From Streptococcus oralis (GTDB lineage Bacteria; Bacillota; Bacilli; Lactobacillales; Streptococcaceae): a stretch of 64,000 nucleotides of DNA. Shown here piece by piece: positions 18,738 to 30,092 of the stretch. The translations under genes were made by a program, and so were the position numbers. Below the pieces are notes generated by a model. It did no database searches and was not told the DNA's origin. It worked only from the letters and a program-made list of their open reading frames with translations. The stretch is taken from the NCBI RefSeq assembly GCF_001983955.1, contig NZ_CP019562.1:1674001-1738000 (forward strand), read 5' to 3'. Position 1 is the stretch's first letter, and every line of letters starts with the position of its first letter.

Positions 18738-20233
18738 TATTTGCCTCCTTTCTCTGTCAATTTAATACGTGGATCAAGCATGGTCATCCAGATATCTCCT
18801 ACAAAGAGTGAGAAGATAGAAATACATGTAAAGATGAAGACGAGACCAACTACCATTGAGTTGTTTGATGCCTTAACAGAGTCAATCAACATTTTACCCA
18901 TACCTGGGAAAGCGAAGACTGTTTCTGTCAATGTTGCACCACCAATAACTCCGATTACGGCACCAGGAATACCTGAAACCAATGGAACCATGGCATTTTT
19001 AAAGATGTGTTTATTTGAAATTTCTTTTTCAGACAAACCTTTAGCACGAGCAAAACGTACAAAGTCCTGGGATTGCAAGTCAATCATGTAACGACGAATC
19101 CAGATAGCTGTACTTGGTGCACCCAGCAAACCTAGAATGACTGCTGGCAAGACATAAGAACGCCAATCTCCAGCACCCAAAATAGGGAATGAGTCAGGCA
19201 GACCAATAGATGAACCAATCAAACGAACGATGTAAACCAAGGCAATCGTTGGAAGGGCAAGCAAGAAGGTTAGAGCACCTGTCGAGAAGCTATCAATCCA
19301 AGTATTCTTGTGGCGAGCCATAGCAGATCCAAGTGGAATCGCAATCGCATACGAAATAATCAAACCGATCAAACCAGCAACCGCTGAGCTTGCAATCATT
19401 GATGGATATTGGTAATTGCTTTCTGTAGCTGTATATGGATCGTCTTTACCATAGTTGGCTACTTCACGCGCATCTGCTTGACTTGGAGATTTGTAGGTAC
19501 GAGAGTAAATATCTACAGATGAAGTCTTTTTACCCATAGGGAATTGAACTTCTGATGTCTTAGTTTGTCCCTGACCTTGTGTGATAACTTGAAGCACTGG
19601 TGTGTTTGCATAAGTTGGGTAAGAATCTCCCAAGTTAATGTTCACAAAGTTTTGGTGTACAAATGGGAATTGATTGTTGAAATACAAAAGGTATTTATGT
19701 TTTGTACCTGAACCAACCAATGACCAACCAATAGCAGGATCATTTTCAAAACGAAGATAACGTTGCAAGTTTGGATTTTCAGGGTCTTGAATCTTGTTTG
19801 GATGATCAATATCAATCAAGTTGGAATAGAATTTGAAAACACGTTCAAAAATTGGAATTTCACGCGTAGCATAGAATTGACCACTTTCTGAGAACACACC
19901 GAGTGTCCAACCATTTCCTAGTTGGTTGATGTATTTTTCATAGATTGCCTTATTGGTATCATTGGCATCCACTGTTACAGATGAGTCCATTGTGCTCGCT
20001 CTTTCTTGCAACTCTTTGGTATCGTAGTACTCGATATAGCCCATCCGTTCATAAACGGTATTTTCATAATTATCCCGCTTGTCCGGCGTCGTTGCAATCT
20101 TGTTATAGTTGGTATCCTGCTTGAAAATCAGTTTTCGAGGAACCATCGTATAAATAATTGTGTAGGTCAAGGTTGTCACCAAGAAAATAGACAACAATGA
20201 ACGCAATACACGCATAAAAATATATTTCTTCAT
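18737..20233 (-). CDS. amiC: oligopeptide ABC transporter permease AmiC
   Basis: 498 residues. It has one N-terminal membrane segment, then an unusually large extracytoplasmic insert (about 35-275) typical of streptococcal AmiC, then five C-terminal membrane segments with the OppB-type permease domain ([20 protein letters not shown]). Permease partner of AmiD. It follows amiA after a stem-loop that may lower its expression. Confidence 0.95.
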   Translation of the reverse strand: MKKYIFMRVLRSLLSIFLVTTLTYTIIYTMVPRKLIFKQDTNYNKIATTPDKRDNYENTVYERMGYIEYYDTKELQERASTMDSSVTVDANDTNKAIYEKYINQLGNGWTLGVFSESGQFYATREIPIFERVFKFYSNLIDIDHPNKIQDPENPNLQRYLRFENDPAIGWSLVGSGTKHKYLLYFNNQFPFVHQNFVNINLGDSYPTYANTPVLQVITQGQGQTKTSEVQFPMGKKTSSVDIYSRTYKSPSQADAREVANYGKDDPYTATESNYQYPSMIASSAVAGLIGLIISYAIAIPLGSAMARHKNTWIDSFSTGALTFLLALPTIALVYIVRLIGSSIGLPDSFPILGAGDWRSYVLPAVILGLLGAPSTAIWIRRYMIDLQSQDFVRFARAKGLSEKEISNKHIFKNAMVPLVSGIPGAVIGVIGGATLTETVFAFPGMGKMLIDSVKASNNSMVVGLVFIFTCISIFSLFVGDIWMTMLDPRIKLTEKGGK

Positions 20234-20254
20234 ATCGTTTCCTTTTAAAATCCC

Positions 20255-20291
20255 AAAAGAACCTTCTCCTCATGGAGAGAAAGTTCTCTTG
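20255..20291 (-). terminator. amiA-amiC intercistronic stem-loop
   Basis: Imperfect long stem (AGAACTTTCTCTCC against GGAGAAGGTTCT on the minus strand) with ATGA loop, followed by TTTT GGGATTTT. It likely acts as a partial terminator that makes the binding protein more abundant than the permeases. Confidence 0.6.
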
Positions 20292-20299
20292 AGAGTTAT

Positions 20300-22279
20300 T
20301 TATTTAACGTGATTAGCCAATTCTTTTTGAACTTTTTCGTTTGATTCTTTTTTCTCTTTGAGCCATTTTTCACGAGCTTGTTCATAGTCAGCTTTTGTTA
20401 CAACCTTATCTTGTAACTGAATATACTTGAAGTATACGTCTGAGCCCTTATCTCCAGATTGGCTGTATGATGCTGTGAATGGTACAACACGAGAAATGAA
20501 TGGTGCAGCACCACTTGATGACATAGCTGGCAAGAAGAGGGAGCTGTCTGTCAACCAAGCTTGAGCAGCCGCATATTTTTCATAACGCACATTCAAGTCA
20601 TTGGTTTCTTTTGCAGCTTCATCAACTAACTTATCGTATTCCTTCAAACCAACTTGGGCAGCTGCTGCATTTGCTGGATCATCATAACCCATGTAAGTTT
20701 TTGTTTGTTCGCTGTTAGTTGTTTTCAAGATATCAAGGTAAGTTGATGGATCTTCATAGTCTGGGCTCCATCCAACTGCTCCTGAGAGATCCCAATCTTC
20801 TGCTGCAGCGTTTGCGGCATAGTATGTGATATTGTGCAACTCATCTTTAGAAATTTGTTGAATATCAATGACTACGTTTCCTTCACCAAGTACTGTTTCA
20901 ACGGATTGTTTGAAGGATTGAATACGAGCAATAAGACCCTTATTTGTTTGGTCAACTGGAATATCCAAGTGGATAGGGAATTTCACACCTTCTGCTTCCA
21001 AAGCAGTCTTAGCTTTGGCAAATTCAGCTTTGGCTTTATCGGCGTTGAAGAGTCCATCTTGACCATCCGCAAAGTTAACATTCTTCCACTCATCACCGTA
21101 AGCAGCCATCTTTTCAGTTACCAAGTCACCGAAAGTTTTTTCACCTGCAGAGACAAAACCTGGTTTCACAAAGAGGTTACGAACTGCAAGAGGAGCACCT
21201 TCTTTACCATTAATTTGTGCTGAGTAAGAAGTACGCTCAAAGGCGAAGTTCAAAGCCTGACGGAAGTCCTTGTTAAGAAGGGCTTTCTTGGTAGAAGTCT
21301 TCTCTTCATCAGTTGTTTTAGAAGTGTATTTGTAACCTTGACGGTCAATATTCACACCCAAACCAGCAATACCAGGTCCTGATGGAGTGTAGTAGATATT
21401 GTCTTTGTATGTTTCTTCTACCTTAGAGTAGTTTGAACTTGTTGGGAAGAGACGAGCATAGCTATAGGCTCCACTTGTAAAGTTACGTTCAATTGACTCT
21501 TGGTCTGATCCATCATAGAAAGCAAGGGTTACTTTATCAATGTGAACATTATCTTTGTCCCAGTAATTTTCATTCTTAGCGAATTCAATAGAAGATTTAG
21601 CAGTCAAACCTTTCAGTAAGAACGGACCATTGTAAAGCAATGATGTAGGGTCAGTTGCTTTGGCAAAGTCAGCCCCTTTTGATTTTTCAAAATCTTCGTT
21701 CAATGGCCAGAAGATTGAGTAGGCTAGCTTAGAGTTCCAGTATGGTTCTGGTTTGTTCAAAGTGTATTCAAGGGTATAATCATCAACTGCTTTTACACCG
21801 ACTGAAGCAAAATCTTTATTGTTTCCAGCTTTATAGTCAGCTAGACCTTTAACTGAATCTTCTGCTAGATAAAGTGCTTCAGACTTGTTATCAGTTGCGT
21901 GTTTCAAGCCATTTACAAAGTCTTTAGCTGTCACTTCAGCATACTCTTCGCCATCTGATGTCATCCATTTGACACCCTTACGAATCTTGTAGGTATAAGT
22001 CAAACCATCTTTTGAAACTGACCAGTCTTCTGCAACTGCAGGGACTAGGTTCCCATACTTGTCGTTTGTGAAAAGACCATCGATACCATTTGAAGTGGCA
22101 ACCTTAGTACTTTGTTTCCCTGAAATGAGGTAATCCAAAGTTTCTGGGTCAGCTGAATAAATATAGCCATAATTTTTTGGCGCTGTAGAATCAGATGATT
22201 TTGAAGAACCACAAGCAGCTAAAACGCCAGTTGCTAATAGGGCAATTCCTGCTGCGACAAATACTCTACTTTTTTTCAT
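20300..22279 (-). CDS. amiA: oligopeptide-binding lipoprotein AmiA
   Basis: 659 residues. The signal peptide ends in the lipobox LAAC, with the lipidated cysteine at residue 23. The body is an SBP family 5 peptide-binding protein (YSADPETLDYL, VAEDWSVSKDGLTYTYKIRKGVKW). It captures oligopeptides outside the membrane for AmiCDEF and can feed peptide sensing and nutrition. First gene of the operon. A TATAAT promoter and CodY box lie just upstream. Confidence 0.96.
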   Translation of the reverse strand: MKKSRVFVAAGIALLATGVLAACGSSKSSDSTAPKNYGYIYSADPETLDYLISGKQSTKVATSNGIDGLFTNDKYGNLVPAVAEDWSVSKDGLTYTYKIRKGVKWMTSDGEEYAEVTAKDFVNGLKHATDNKSEALYLAEDSVKGLADYKAGNNKDFASVGVKAVDDYTLEYTLNKPEPYWNSKLAYSIFWPLNEDFEKSKGADFAKATDPTSLLYNGPFLLKGLTAKSSIEFAKNENYWDKDNVHIDKVTLAFYDGSDQESIERNFTSGAYSYARLFPTSSNYSKVEETYKDNIYYTPSGPGIAGLGVNIDRQGYKYTSKTTDEEKTSTKKALLNKDFRQALNFAFERTSYSAQINGKEGAPLAVRNLFVKPGFVSAGEKTFGDLVTEKMAAYGDEWKNVNFADGQDGLFNADKAKAEFAKAKTALEAEGVKFPIHLDIPVDQTNKGLIARIQSFKQSVETVLGEGNVVIDIQQISKDELHNITYYAANAAAEDWDLSGAVGWSPDYEDPSTYLDILKTTNSEQTKTYMGYDDPANAAAAQVGLKEYDKLVDEAAKETNDLNVRYEKYAAAQAWLTDSSLFLPAMSSSGAAPFISRVVPFTASYSQSGDKGSDVYFKYIQLQDKVVTKADYEQAREKWLKEKKESNEKVQKELANHVK

Positions 22280-22318
22280 ATTGTTAACTCCTCTTTGAAA
22301 AATTTAGGCTTATTGGAA

Positions 22319-22347
22319 ATTATAACATATATCTTTTAAAAAGTAAA
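22319..22347 (-). promoter_or_regulatory. ami operon promoter
   Basis: -35 TTTACT (22342-22347), 17-base spacer, -10 TATAAT (22319-22324). Confidence 0.65.
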
Positions 22348-22349
22348 CG

Positions 22350-22364
22350 AATTTTCAGAATATT
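22350..22364. promoter_or_regulatory. CodY box upstream of amiA
   Basis: AATTTTCAGAATATT matches the CodY consensus AATTTTCWGAAAATT at 14 of 15 positions and lies 3 bases beyond the -35. CodY is known to regulate ami genes in pneumococcus, so repression in rich medium is expected. Confidence 0.75.
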
Positions 22365-22537
22365 TAGGCGCATTTCTTCAAAAAACTTCTATTTGTCAAA
22401 ATTCTTGCATTCTTTGTTTGTTTCTGCAAGAAATACTTTCTAGTCCGACCCTCTTTAGAACGGGATTTTTAAAAGCTTTTTCTCACTTCTTCGATCATCA
22501 TCTGTTTTCCTAAATTGGATTTTAGAATAAGAAACTA

Positions 22538-22566
22538 TTGACGGGAAATGATTTTCAAGGTATAAT
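22538..22566 (+). promoter_or_regulatory. tRNA-Cys promoter
   Basis: -35 TTGACG, 17-base spacer, -10 TATAAT, 12 bases before the tRNA. Confidence 0.85.
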
Positions 22567-22578
22567 AATAAACGTTGA

Positions 22579-22649
22579 GGCGGTATAGCCAAGTGGTAAG
22601 GCACGGCTCTGCAAAAGCTTGATCGTCGGTTCAAATCCGTCTACCGCCT
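22579..22649 (+). tRNA. tRNA-Cys (GCA anticodon)
   Basis: 71 nt cloverleaf. Acceptor arms GGCGGTA/TACCGCC pair fully; D arm GCC/GGC; anticodon loop CTGCAAA with GCA at 22611-22613; T loop TTCAAAT. CCA is not encoded. It is a single tRNA with its own promoter and terminator. Confidence 0.95.
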
Positions 22650-22684
22650 TTCAGTACCTGAATTAACAGGAATTAACCAAATGA

Positions 22685-22708
22685 AAAGCCCGTAAAATCG
22701 GGCTTTTT
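22685..22708 (+). terminator. tRNA-Cys terminator
   Basis: Stem AAAGCCCG/CGGGCTTT followed by T residues. Confidence 0.9.
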
Positions 22709-22754
22709 GTTATTCCTAATAAGTGGGGATAACTGTACCTACCATATAGATTTA

Positions 22755-22781
22755 CAAAAAGCAGTGACTCAAGTCACTGCT
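22755..22781 (-). terminator. terminator of the CNNM-family gene
   Basis: Perfect 10-bp stem AGCAGTGACT/AGTCACTGCT, then a T run on the minus strand. Confidence 0.85.
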
Positions 22782-24113
22782 TTATTCTGTTTCTTCTTCA
22801 GGTTCTAGTTCTGTAATTTGAACTTTTACCTTGGTAACACGTCCATTTTTCACCTTATCATTGGTCAGGACGATTTGTTTGTTTTGACTGACCAGTTCAT
22901 AACTGATTTTTTCAGTTGTTGGAATCGTACCAACACCCGTCAAATAATAGCCGGCGATGGTATCCACATCATCGCTTTCTAGTTCGACACCAAAGTAGTC
23001 ATTGAAGTCGTTAAGATTCATGGTTCCCTGTGCAATATAGGTGTCCTCACCGATTTGATGGACTTCGATTTCTGCCCTATCCGTCTCGTCATCGATCTCA
23101 CCGACAATCTCTTCTAGAAGATCTTCCAGAGTTACCAAACCAGCCATACCACCGTATTCGTCTAGTAAGATGGCCATTTGGTTTTGGGTATTTCGAAGCT
23201 CTTTAAGGAGGTCGTCCACAAAGATGGTCTCAGGCACAAATAGTGGTGTTTGGAGGATTCGTTTCCAGACAATATTTTCAAAGCCATCTGCATAGGCGGC
23301 GTTTAGCAAACGCTTGGTATGAATCAAACCAATCACATTGTCCTTATCCCCGTCGTAAACAGGGATACGTGAGAAATTTTGCTTTAGAATACTTTGGATA
23401 ATCGTTTGACTGTCATCCTGAATATCTACCATAAAGGCATCTGTACGAGGCACCATTAGCTCACGAGCCATCAGTTCATCTAGTGAAAAGATTCCCTGTA
23501 GCATTTCAATCTCATCTGCATCCAAAGTTTCCTCACTTTTGGTCAACATGTACTCAATTTCATCTCGAGTCATTTTTTCATCCGCATCATCAAAGGTCAT
23601 TGGTGTTAAACGACTCAAGAGATTGGTTGAAGCAGATAACAACCAGACAAAGGGACTGACAACCTTCCCAAGCCCAATGATAAGCGGAACAGAGCGAATG
23701 GCTAAGGCATCTTTTAGATTAAGGGCAATCCGTTTAGGATAGAGTTCACCAAAAACAATAGAGATGTAGGTCAAGAATGCCAAAGAGAGGAAACTTGCAA
23801 TGGCATAAGCTGTTTCTCCATTCCCCATCCAAGATGCAATTACTTGTCCAAGTGTATCTGCCAATTTTGCCCCTGATAAGATCGTGATTAAGGTGATACC
23901 GACTTGAATGGTTGATAAAAAGTGGTTAGGATTTTCAAGTACCTTTAACAAACGAATGTAACGTTTGTCTCCCTCTTCTGCCTTTTGCTCCACTCGGGAA
24001 CGGTTTAGTGACACCATCGCCATTTCAGTGGCTGAGAAAAAAGCATTTAACAAGGTCAAGATAAATAACAATACAAACTGTAGCAACAAATTCTGACTGC
24101 TCGGGTCTTCCAT
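22782..24113 (-). CDS. CNNM/CorC (TlyC-type) transporter-associated protein
   Basis: 443 residues. DUF21 membrane domain (about 1-190, four hydrophobic segments), CBS pair (about 205-335, [11 protein letters not shown] and [11 protein letters not shown]) and C-terminal CorC_HlyC domain (about 345-430). Often annotated as hemolysin, but homologues are magnesium/cobalt efflux or transport proteins. The stop lies at the edge of its terminator. Confidence 0.9.
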   Translation of the reverse strand: MEDPSSQNLLLQFVLLFILTLLNAFFSATEMAMVSLNRSRVEQKAEEGDKRYIRLLKVLENPNHFLSTIQVGITLITILSGAKLADTLGQVIASWMGNGETAYAIASFLSLAFLTYISIVFGELYPKRIALNLKDALAIRSVPLIIGLGKVVSPFVWLLSASTNLLSRLTPMTFDDADEKMTRDEIEYMLTKSEETLDADEIEMLQGIFSLDELMARELMVPRTDAFMVDIQDDSQTIIQSILKQNFSRIPVYDGDKDNVIGLIHTKRLLNAAYADGFENIVWKRILQTPLFVPETIFVDDLLKELRNTQNQMAILLDEYGGMAGLVTLEDLLEEIVGEIDDETDRAEIEVHQIGEDTYIAQGTMNLNDFNDYFGVELESDDVDTIAGYYLTGVGTIPTTEKISYELVSQNKQIVLTNDKVKNGRVTKVKVQITELEPEEETE

Positions 24114-24248
24114 AGTCCTTCTCCTAAAATAGTATCTTGTGTTCCATTATATCATAAAATCCCTCAGGATTCACATTATTTTTCATTTAAAGAACAACTC
24201 CCCTGCCTCTAGAAGACAAAGGAGCTGTTTTTATAGTATCTATTGTTT

Positions 24249-25073
24249 CTAGTCCGTCACTGTTACTTGACCCGTTTGGTAATCAAGCTGGATTCCCTTT
24301 TGAACATTGGGGATTAGGACATTGAATTCCAATTCGCCATCTGAAGACTTGGCTTCGATTTGTGAAGCGGATGGAACTAAGTCCTCATTTGTCGCATAGT
24401 GGAGCGTCACCCGATAACGGACTCTCTTATTTTGGTCCAAGGCTTTTCTGACCAAACTCTCATAGTAGTTCTGACCTGTCGAATCTTCAGCCTGTGCTTG
24501 GTTTGCCCAAGCCGTCTGAACTGCAATATTCTTGGGATTGCTGGTAGAGGCATCAAAACCATCCAAACCACCTATCAAGGCATAGCCCAGCAGATGTCCT
24601 CTATCAACTGCATGTGTGTAGGCTCCCTTTAGATTCTTAACCTGATGCCATCCTGGTGGCGTCCAAGAGGTTGAGCCATTTCCAGTCTCTTCACGATTCT
24701 TATACTGCCGAGTCGCTTTGGATAAGATGGCATTGGCAACAGTTGGAACTGTTTCTTTTCCCACTGTCTTTGTTTTATTATCCGCATAGGGTTTGCTGGA
24801 AACCTTGGCATCTAGATTGGTTTTATTGCCATTGACAATGAAGGCCCCTGCTCCATTCCACTCGAGCCCCCCCTTGATTTGATTTTTGATTGACTCAGTT
24901 AAGACACTTTCAGCCAGCTCCTGACTGGGAGCTTCTGAAGCTTGTTTTTTCTGACTAACCTTGGTTCTAGGGGTGTTTGGCGCTGTCTGCATCTGCTTGA
25001 TGTAGTAGCTTCCAGCAGCCAAGAGTAAGAATAGAAGTAACCCTATCAGAGCTTGTCTTGTTTTTTTGTCCAT
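24249..25073 (-). CDS. endA: membrane-anchored DNA-entry nuclease
   Basis: 274 residues, the length of pneumococcal EndA. An uncleaved N-terminal membrane anchor (about 7-25) is followed by a beta-beta-alpha metal nuclease domain with the DRGH motif (about residue 157-160) and the asparagine-containing [16 protein letters not shown] helix that binds magnesium. It degrades one DNA strand during transformation uptake and acts at the cell surface. It is the third gene of murA-epuA-endA. Confidence 0.95.
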   Translation of the reverse strand: MDKKTRQALIGLLLFLLLAAGSYYIKQMQTAPNTPRTKVSQKKQASEAPSQELAESVLTESIKNQIKGGLEWNGAGAFIVNGNKTNLDAKVSSKPYADNKTKTVGKETVPTVANAILSKATRQYKNREETGNGSTSWTPPGWHQVKNLKGAYTHAVDRGHLLGYALIGGLDGFDASTSNPKNIAVQTAWANQAQAEDSTGQNYYESLVRKALDQNKRVRYRVTLHYATNEDLVPSASQIEAKSSDGELEFNVLIPNVQKGIQLDYQTGQVTVTD

Positions 25074-25113
25074 TTTTCTCCTTATATCTCTAGAAAAAGA
25101 CTGGCCTCCCAGT

Positions 25114-25308
25114 CTAATTTCCTGTAAATTTACTAATCAATTCTTGCCATTTCGCTGGAGACAAAATCGCCCATGGATCCTGTCCCTTTCCTAGAATCCC
25201 GTAGCCAATCATCAAGCCGATTCCTAAGGCAAGGAATCCCAGCAAGAGTACAATAAAAATCAACAGTAAGCGACGGAGTACATAACGTATATTTTTATTC
25301 TTCTTCAT
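25114..25308 (-). CDS. epuA: EpuA, small membrane protein of the endA locus
   Basis: About 64 residues with a basic N terminus and one hydrophobic segment (about 13-36, [20 protein letters not shown]). The ATG at 25306-25308 has GAGG 6 bases upstream; an adjacent ATG at 25311 is possible. It overlaps the murA stop, so the genes are translationally coupled. The gene is known from pneumococcus next to endA; its role is unclear. Confidence 0.85.
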   Translation of the reverse strand: MKKNKNIRYVLRRLLLIFIVLLLGFLALGIGLMIGYGILGKGQDPWAILSPAKWQELISKFTGN

Positions 25309-26578
25309 CATTTGCCTCAATCCGCTGAATCTTCGCTCCTAGCTGAGCCAACTTCTCATGGAAGCGGTAGTAACCTCTGTCAAGGTGGACTAATTTACCA
25401 ACAACTGTCTCTCCTTGCGCTACCAGACCTGTCAGAATCAAGGCCGCACTAGCACGAAGGTCCGTTGATAGAACTTCTGCCCCCTGTAAAGCCTGTCCCC
25501 CAACAATACGAGCTGTGTCACGGATAATCTCTGAGTGCAAGCCCATACGGCGCATTTCCTCCAAGTGTTGGAAGCGATTCTCAAACACCGTTTCCACCAT
25601 GGTGGATTCCCCTTTTGCGACTGTCATAAGAGCTGTAAATTGCGCCTGCATATCTGTTGGGAATCCTGGATGTGGTAAGGTTTTTACATGAACAGCCTTG
25701 AGATTTTCAAGTTGAGAACGAATACGAATGCCTTCTGATTCCTCTGTCACTTCAACGCCCATTTCAAGGAGTTTTGAAATCAAGGGGCGATTGTGTTCCC
25801 AGACTGCATCGCGAACGAGGACATCTCCGCCAGTCATAGCTGCAGCCACCATAAAGGTTCCGGCTTCGATACGGTCCTGTACCACATTGTGGGTCGTACC
25901 ATGGAGTTCCTCAACACCAGTCACTGTGATGGTTTCGGTACCAGCTCCCTTGACCTTGGCTCCCATTTCATTAAGGAGAATAGCAAGGTCAACAATTTCC
26001 GGCTCACGCGCAGCATTTTCGATGACCGTCACACCATCAGCTAGAGTCGCTGCCATCATCAGGTTTTGTGTTGCGCCAACACTTGGGAAGTCCATGTAGA
26101 TATGAGCACCATGCAGGCGTTCTGCCTTGGCTTCGATGTAACCAGCTGTCTGGGTAATCTTTGCCCCCATAGCTTCCAAACCTTTGAGGTGGAGGTCAAT
26201 GGGACGACTCCCGATGGTACAGCCCCCTGGCATGGATACCTTGGCATGGCCTACACGAGCAAGGATTGGTCCCAAGACAACGATCGATGCACGCATCTTG
26301 CTGACATACTTGTATGGAGCTTCCTCCGTTATATCACCAGTCGCATCGACCTCGACAACATGTGCTTCCTCATCAAAGTCCACCTTGGCATTCAGACCTC
26401 GAACCACTTGATTCATGGTGAAAACATCTGACAAGATCGGGACGTTCTGCAAGACTGTCTTACCCTTGCTTGCTAGAATAGTCGCTGCCAACAAGGGCAA
26501 GACGGCATTCTTTGCTCCCTCAATGGTCACACTCCCGACCAGACGATTATCACCGCCTTGAACCACAATTTTTTCCAT
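25295..26578 (-). CDS. murA: UDP-N-acetylglucosamine 1-carboxyvinyltransferase
   Basis: 427 residues with two similar inside-out alpha/beta domains. The N-terminal [10 protein letters not shown] segment and the catalytic cysteine in [13 protein letters not shown] (about residue 117) are present, so fosfomycin sensitivity by this residue is expected. It transfers enolpyruvate from PEP to UDP-GlcNAc in the first peptidoglycan step. Streptococci carry two murA copies; which paralogue this is can be inferred from the epuA-endA context. Confidence 0.95.
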   Translation of the reverse strand: MEKIVVQGGDNRLVGSVTIEGAKNAVLPLLAATILASKGKTVLQNVPILSDVFTMNQVVRGLNAKVDFDEEAHVVEVDATGDITEEAPYKYVSKMRASIVVLGPILARVGHAKVSMPGGCTIGSRPIDLHLKGLEAMGAKITQTAGYIEAKAERLHGAHIYMDFPSVGATQNLMMAATLADGVTVIENAAREPEIVDLAILLNEMGAKVKGAGTETITVTGVEELHGTTHNVVQDRIEAGTFMVAAAMTGGDVLVRDAVWEHNRPLISKLLEMGVEVTEESEGIRIRSQLENLKAVHVKTLPHPGFPTDMQAQFTALMTVAKGESTMVETVFENRFQHLEEMRRMGLHSEIIRDTARIVGGQALQGAEVLSTDLRASAALILTGLVAQGETVVGKLVHLDRGYYRFHEKLAQLGAKIQRIEANDEEE

Positions 26579-26601
26579 AGTTGCTTCCTTTACTTTTGAT
26601 T

Positions 26602-26832
26602 TTATAATAGTCCTCTAAGTGCTTCTTGCCACAGTTGGTACAAACTAATAAAGAATGAACTCAATATGTAGCCCATTACAATACTAAAGAAGCCTACCAA
26701 CAAACGAACTTTTTTTGTATTCGTAGCACTTACTTTTAACACCTTTTCCCATCTCACAAGATCCTTCAAAAGGTAAAAACTCAAATAAATAAAGAGTATA
26801 TGACTACTTAGAGTGAATAATAATTGAACCAT
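26602..26832 (-). CDS. DUF1146 family membrane protein (YwzB-like)
   Basis: 76 residues with two hydrophobic segments (about 3-24 and 45-66) separated by a short basic loop. Small proteins of this family lie before murA in many Firmicutes. Function is not known. It sits 23 bases upstream of murA on the same strand. Confidence 0.75.
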   Translation of the reverse strand: MVQLLFTLSSHILFIYLSFYLLKDLVRWEKVLKVSATNTKKVRLLVGFFSIVMGYILSSFFISLYQLWQEALRGLL

Positions 26833-26887
26833 TTGACTATTATACCATCTTATCCGCTTGCGCGCTAGTTTTCGATTTTTCTACGAA

Positions 26888-27925
26888 TTAGGGATTGTTT
26901 TTAAGGTAATCAATTGCATCCTGCAAAGTCTTAACGGGAACGATTTTCATCTCTGTTTTAATCGTTTTAGCAGCTTCTAGGGCTGTTTCATAGTTGCTTT
27001 TCGCATTTGGATCTGCTTTTTTTGCTTCCTCAGTGACTGGATTGTCAGGAGCAAAAAAGATGTTGGCTCCCTGACGAGAGGCTGCAACCACTTTTTTGTC
27101 AATTCCACCGATGTCGCCAACATTTCCATCGCGATCAATGGTTCCCGTTCCCGCAACGACGCGACCATTACGAAGTCCTGGATCTGCTATCTGGGTGTAA
27201 ATAGCTAGACTAAACATGAGACCGGCACTTGGTCCGCCGATACCAGCTGTTGAAAAGCGAATTGGAACATCACTGGTCACTTCCGTACGGTCAATCAAGC
27301 CAATCCCAATCCCGTTTTTCCCGTTTTCGAGAGTGATAATTTTACCTTCTGCAGACTTGACTTTTCCGTCTTCTTCATAGGTTACCTTGACCGTATCCCC
27401 TAATTGTTGAGAGTTGACATAGTCGACCAAGTCTTTTGAACTGTCAAATGTTTTGTCATTAACAGCCGTCACGGTATCTGCAATGTTCAGAATGCCCTTA
27501 AAAGTTGAATTGTCCGTCACGGTCAAGACATAAACTCCCAGATACTTGAGTTCGATATCCTTTCCAGCCGTCTTCAATCCTTGATACTTGGCCATGTTTT
27601 GGGACGTTTGCATGTAGAACTGATTGATCCGCATAAATTCTGCATCAGTAGAGCCACCCGTAGTCTCCTTGGCACTTCTAATATCCGTGAAAGGCGTTAA
27701 CCAAGCATAGACAAGATGCGATAGGGTTGCGTGTCGAATACCGACTGTCACAAACTGGTAAGCTCCTGCTTCTGTGTCTTCTGTTTCATTGACTTTCAAA
27801 ACGCGACGAATATCTTCCGCTCCACCTGGAACTTCTATGTAGTATGGTAAAGGTACTACAAAGGCTAAAAAAGTCAATACTAGTGCTAGGATGACATATA
27901 AGGGCCATCTAGTTTTTTTCTTCAT
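26888..27925 (-). CDS. sepM: membrane PDZ-Lon protease SepM
   Basis: 345 residues. N-terminal membrane anchor (about 8-30), PDZ domain (about 130-215), then an S16 Lon-type protease domain with the serine in GGPSAGLMF (about 235) and the lysine in [10 protein letters not shown] (about 279). In S. mutans SepM trims competence-stimulating peptide; that role here is inferred from the family. It overlaps coaD by 17 bases. Confidence 0.9.
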   Translation of the reverse strand: MKKKTRWPLYVILALVLTFLAFVVPLPYYIEVPGGAEDIRRVLKVNETEDTEAGAYQFVTVGIRHATLSHLVYAWLTPFTDIRSAKETTGGSTDAEFMRINQFYMQTSQNMAKYQGLKTAGKDIELKYLGVYVLTVTDNSTFKGILNIADTVTAVNDKTFDSSKDLVDYVNSQQLGDTVKVTYEEDGKVKSAEGKIITLENGKNGIGIGLIDRTEVTSDVPIRFSTAGIGGPSAGLMFSLAIYTQIADPGLRNGRVVAGTGTIDRDGNVGDIGGIDKKVVAASRQGANIFFAPDNPVTEEAKKADPNAKSNYETALEAAKTIKTEMKIVPVKTLQDAIDYLKNNP

Positions 27926-28397
27926 GTTCTAATTCCTCCACAACACTGTTTGGGACATATTGCTGAATCTCCTGACCAAACTTCAGAAGTTCTCTCACGG
28001 CCGAAGAGCTAATATAAAGATGCTCTGGGCGACTATATAGGTAAATGGTTTCGATTTCTGGAGCCAGTTGATGATTGTAGTAATCAAAACTAGACTCGTA
28101 TTGCAAGTCGGTGGTATTTCGCAAGCCACGGACAAGGGTCTTAGCACCCAGTCTTCTTGCAACATCGACGACTAGTTGGTCATGAGAAGCCAGCACCTCT
28201 ACATTATCTAAATGCGCCACCGCTTTTTCGACTGCTCGTTTGCGATTTTCAACAGGGAGAAAGCCTTGTTTGTGGGGATTGTAGAAAATCCCGACATAGA
28301 GCTTATCAAAGAGTTTGCTGGCACGTTCAATGATATCCAGATGTCCATTTGTCATCGGATCAAATGAACCTGTAAATAATCCAATTTTATCTGACAT
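27909..28397 (-). CDS. coaD: phosphopantetheine adenylyltransferase
   Basis: 162 residues. Nucleotidyltransferase motifs [14 protein letters not shown] (about 10-23) and ISSSAVREL (about 128-136) are intact. It makes dephospho-CoA from 4'-phosphopantetheine and ATP. It overlaps rsmD by 11 bases in a coupled rsmD-coaD-sepM operon. Confidence 0.97.
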   Translation of the reverse strand: MSDKIGLFTGSFDPMTNGHLDIIERASKLFDKLYVGIFYNPHKQGFLPVENRKRAVEKAVAHLDNVEVLASHDQLVVDVARRLGAKTLVRGLRNTTDLQYESSFDYYNHQLAPEIETIYLYSRPEHLYISSSAVRELLKFGQEIQQYVPNSVVEELEHEEKN

Positions 28398-28926
28398 AGA
28401 CTGTCACCTTACTAATCCCATATATTTTTTCCTTCCAGATGCCTAAGCAGGCGATTTCTTCTGGAAGTTCTACAGACTTATCGGTTTCGCAGACAACCAT
28501 GACCTCTTCGGAGAAAAGGTTTCTTTCTGCCATTTTTTCGATATCTGCAACGATTTGTTCCTTGGCATAGGGCGGGTCTAAAAAGACCAGGTCAAAGGGA
28601 CCTTTCACTTGCTCCAAGGCCCGTTCAGCCTCCATCTTTAAGAGCTGAAATTTGGAAACTTCCTTGGTCATTTGGATGTTTTCAGCGATGATAGCTTGCG
28701 CCTTTCGATCCCGTTCCACTAAGACAGCATGGGACATCCCACGCGAGACTGCCTCAATGGATAAACCACCACTGCCAGCATAGAGATCCAAGACACGACC
28801 ACCCTCAAAATAGGGACCTATCATGTTAAAGATAGCTCCACGCACCTTATCTGATGTCGGCCTCGTCGTCTTGCCTTCTAGCGTCTTGAGGGGACGCCCT
28901 CCGTAGATTCCTGATACGATTTTCAT
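28387..28926 (-). CDS. rsmD: 16S rRNA (guanine(966)-N2)-methyltransferase
   Basis: 179 residues. AdoMet-binding motif [15 protein letters not shown] (about 45-59) and catalytic DPPY in FLDPPYAKE (about 118). It methylates G966 of 16S rRNA. First gene of the rsmD-coaD-sepM operon. Confidence 0.95.
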   Translation of the reverse strand: MKIVSGIYGGRPLKTLEGKTTRPTSDKVRGAIFNMIGPYFEGGRVLDLYAGSGGLSIEAVSRGMSHAVLVERDRKAQAIIAENIQMTKEVSKFQLLKMEAERALEQVKGPFDLVFLDPPYAKEQIVADIEKMAERNLFSEEVMVVCETDKSVELPEEIACLGIWKEKIYGISKVTVYVR

Positions 28927-28961
28927 ACCGTTTATTATACCAAATTATAGGCAAAAAGAGA

Positions 28962-28985
28962 AAGAAAACCGAACCTTGCGGTTCG
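28962..28985 (-). terminator. asnA terminator
   Basis: Stem CGAACC/GGTTCG with GCAA loop, then GTTTTCTTTC on the minus strand. Confidence 0.8.
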
Positions 28986-28990
28986 ATTCT

Positions 28991-29983
28991 CTACAAAATA
29001 TTTTCGTACGTATCGCGGACTTCTTGAGGCCAGACACTGGTCTGAACCTCTCCGATGTGTTTCTTACGAAGAAGGAACATGGCCATACGAGACTGTCCGA
29101 TACCTCCACCAATTGTCAGTGGGAAAAGGCCGTTAAGCAAGGCTTTATGCCATTCCAGCTCAAGACGATCTTCGTCTCCTGTAAGAGCCACTTGGCGACG
29201 AAGGGTATCCTCATCTACCCGAATCCCCATTGAGGAAAGTTCAAAGGCACAACCAAGAGATTCGTTCCAAACGAGAATATCGCCATTCAACCCCTTGTAG
29301 CCATTTTCAGACTCTGTTGTCCAGTCATCGTAGTCAGGTGCACGGCCATCATGAGGTTTTCCGTCAGGCAACTCGCCACCGATACCAATCAAGAAGACTG
29401 CACCGAACTCTTTACAGATCGCATTTTCACGCTCTTTCGGTGTTAGGTCTGGATAGCGTTCCACCAACTCTTCTGTATGGATAAAGGTGATTTGTTTTGG
29501 CAAGATGGATTCGATATCATAGCGGGCTTCTACGGCTAGCTCTGTCAGACGGATAGCCTTGTAAATCTTCTCAACAGTTTCTTTGAGATAGGCGATATTG
29601 CGTTGACCGTTTGGGATAACCTTCTCCCAATCCCACTGGTCCACATAAACTGAGTGGGTCGCGTCGAGCGAATCTTCGTCTGGACGAAGGGCCTTCATGT
29701 GAACAAACAGACCCTCACCTTCACCGAAACCAAAACGAGCCAAGGTGTGGCGTTTCCATTTGGCAAGTGAGTGAACGACTTCATAAGTTTCATCTGGAAT
29801 CTGCAAAACCTTGACAGATACTGGATTTTCGACACCTGACAGGTTGTCCTGCATCCCATCCCCGACCTTGCTCAAGATAGGACCTTGAACTTCAACAACT
29901 TCTAACTTATCTTTCAAATACTGGGTAAAAGTGTTCTTCACAAAGGAAATTTCTTCTTGTTGATGAATAAAACTTTTCTTCAT
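28991..29983 (-). CDS. asnA: aspartate-ammonia ligase
   Basis: 330 residues, full length. A class II synthetase-like fold with [26 protein letters not shown] and [16 protein letters not shown] (motif 3-like). It makes asparagine from aspartate, ammonia and ATP. Monocistronic. Confidence 0.96.
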   Translation of the reverse strand: MKKSFIHQQEEISFVKNTFTQYLKDKLEVVEVQGPILSKVGDGMQDNLSGVENPVSVKVLQIPDETYEVVHSLAKWKRHTLARFGFGEGEGLFVHMKALRPDEDSLDATHSVYVDQWDWEKVIPNGQRNIAYLKETVEKIYKAIRLTELAVEARYDIESILPKQITFIHTEELVERYPDLTPKERENAICKEFGAVFLIGIGGELPDGKPHDGRAPDYDDWTTESENGYKGLNGDILVWNESLGCAFELSSMGIRVDEDTLRRQVALTGDEDRLELEWHKALLNGLFPLTIGGGIGQSRMAMFLLRKKHIGEVQTSVWPQEVRDTYENIL

Positions 29984-30051
29984 AAACAGCTCCTCAAAAA
30001 TTAGTTAAAAGCATTATACACCTATTTCCAAGAAAAGAAAAGAGTAAATAA

Positions 30052-30082
30052 GAAAAAGTCAGTGCTCTTTTGAACACTGACT
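30052..30082 (-). terminator. terminator of the BI-1 gene
   Basis: Perfect 8-bp stem AGTCAGTG/CACTGACT with 10-base loop, then a T run on the minus strand. Confidence 0.8.
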
Positions 30083-30092
30083 CAGTTATTCA

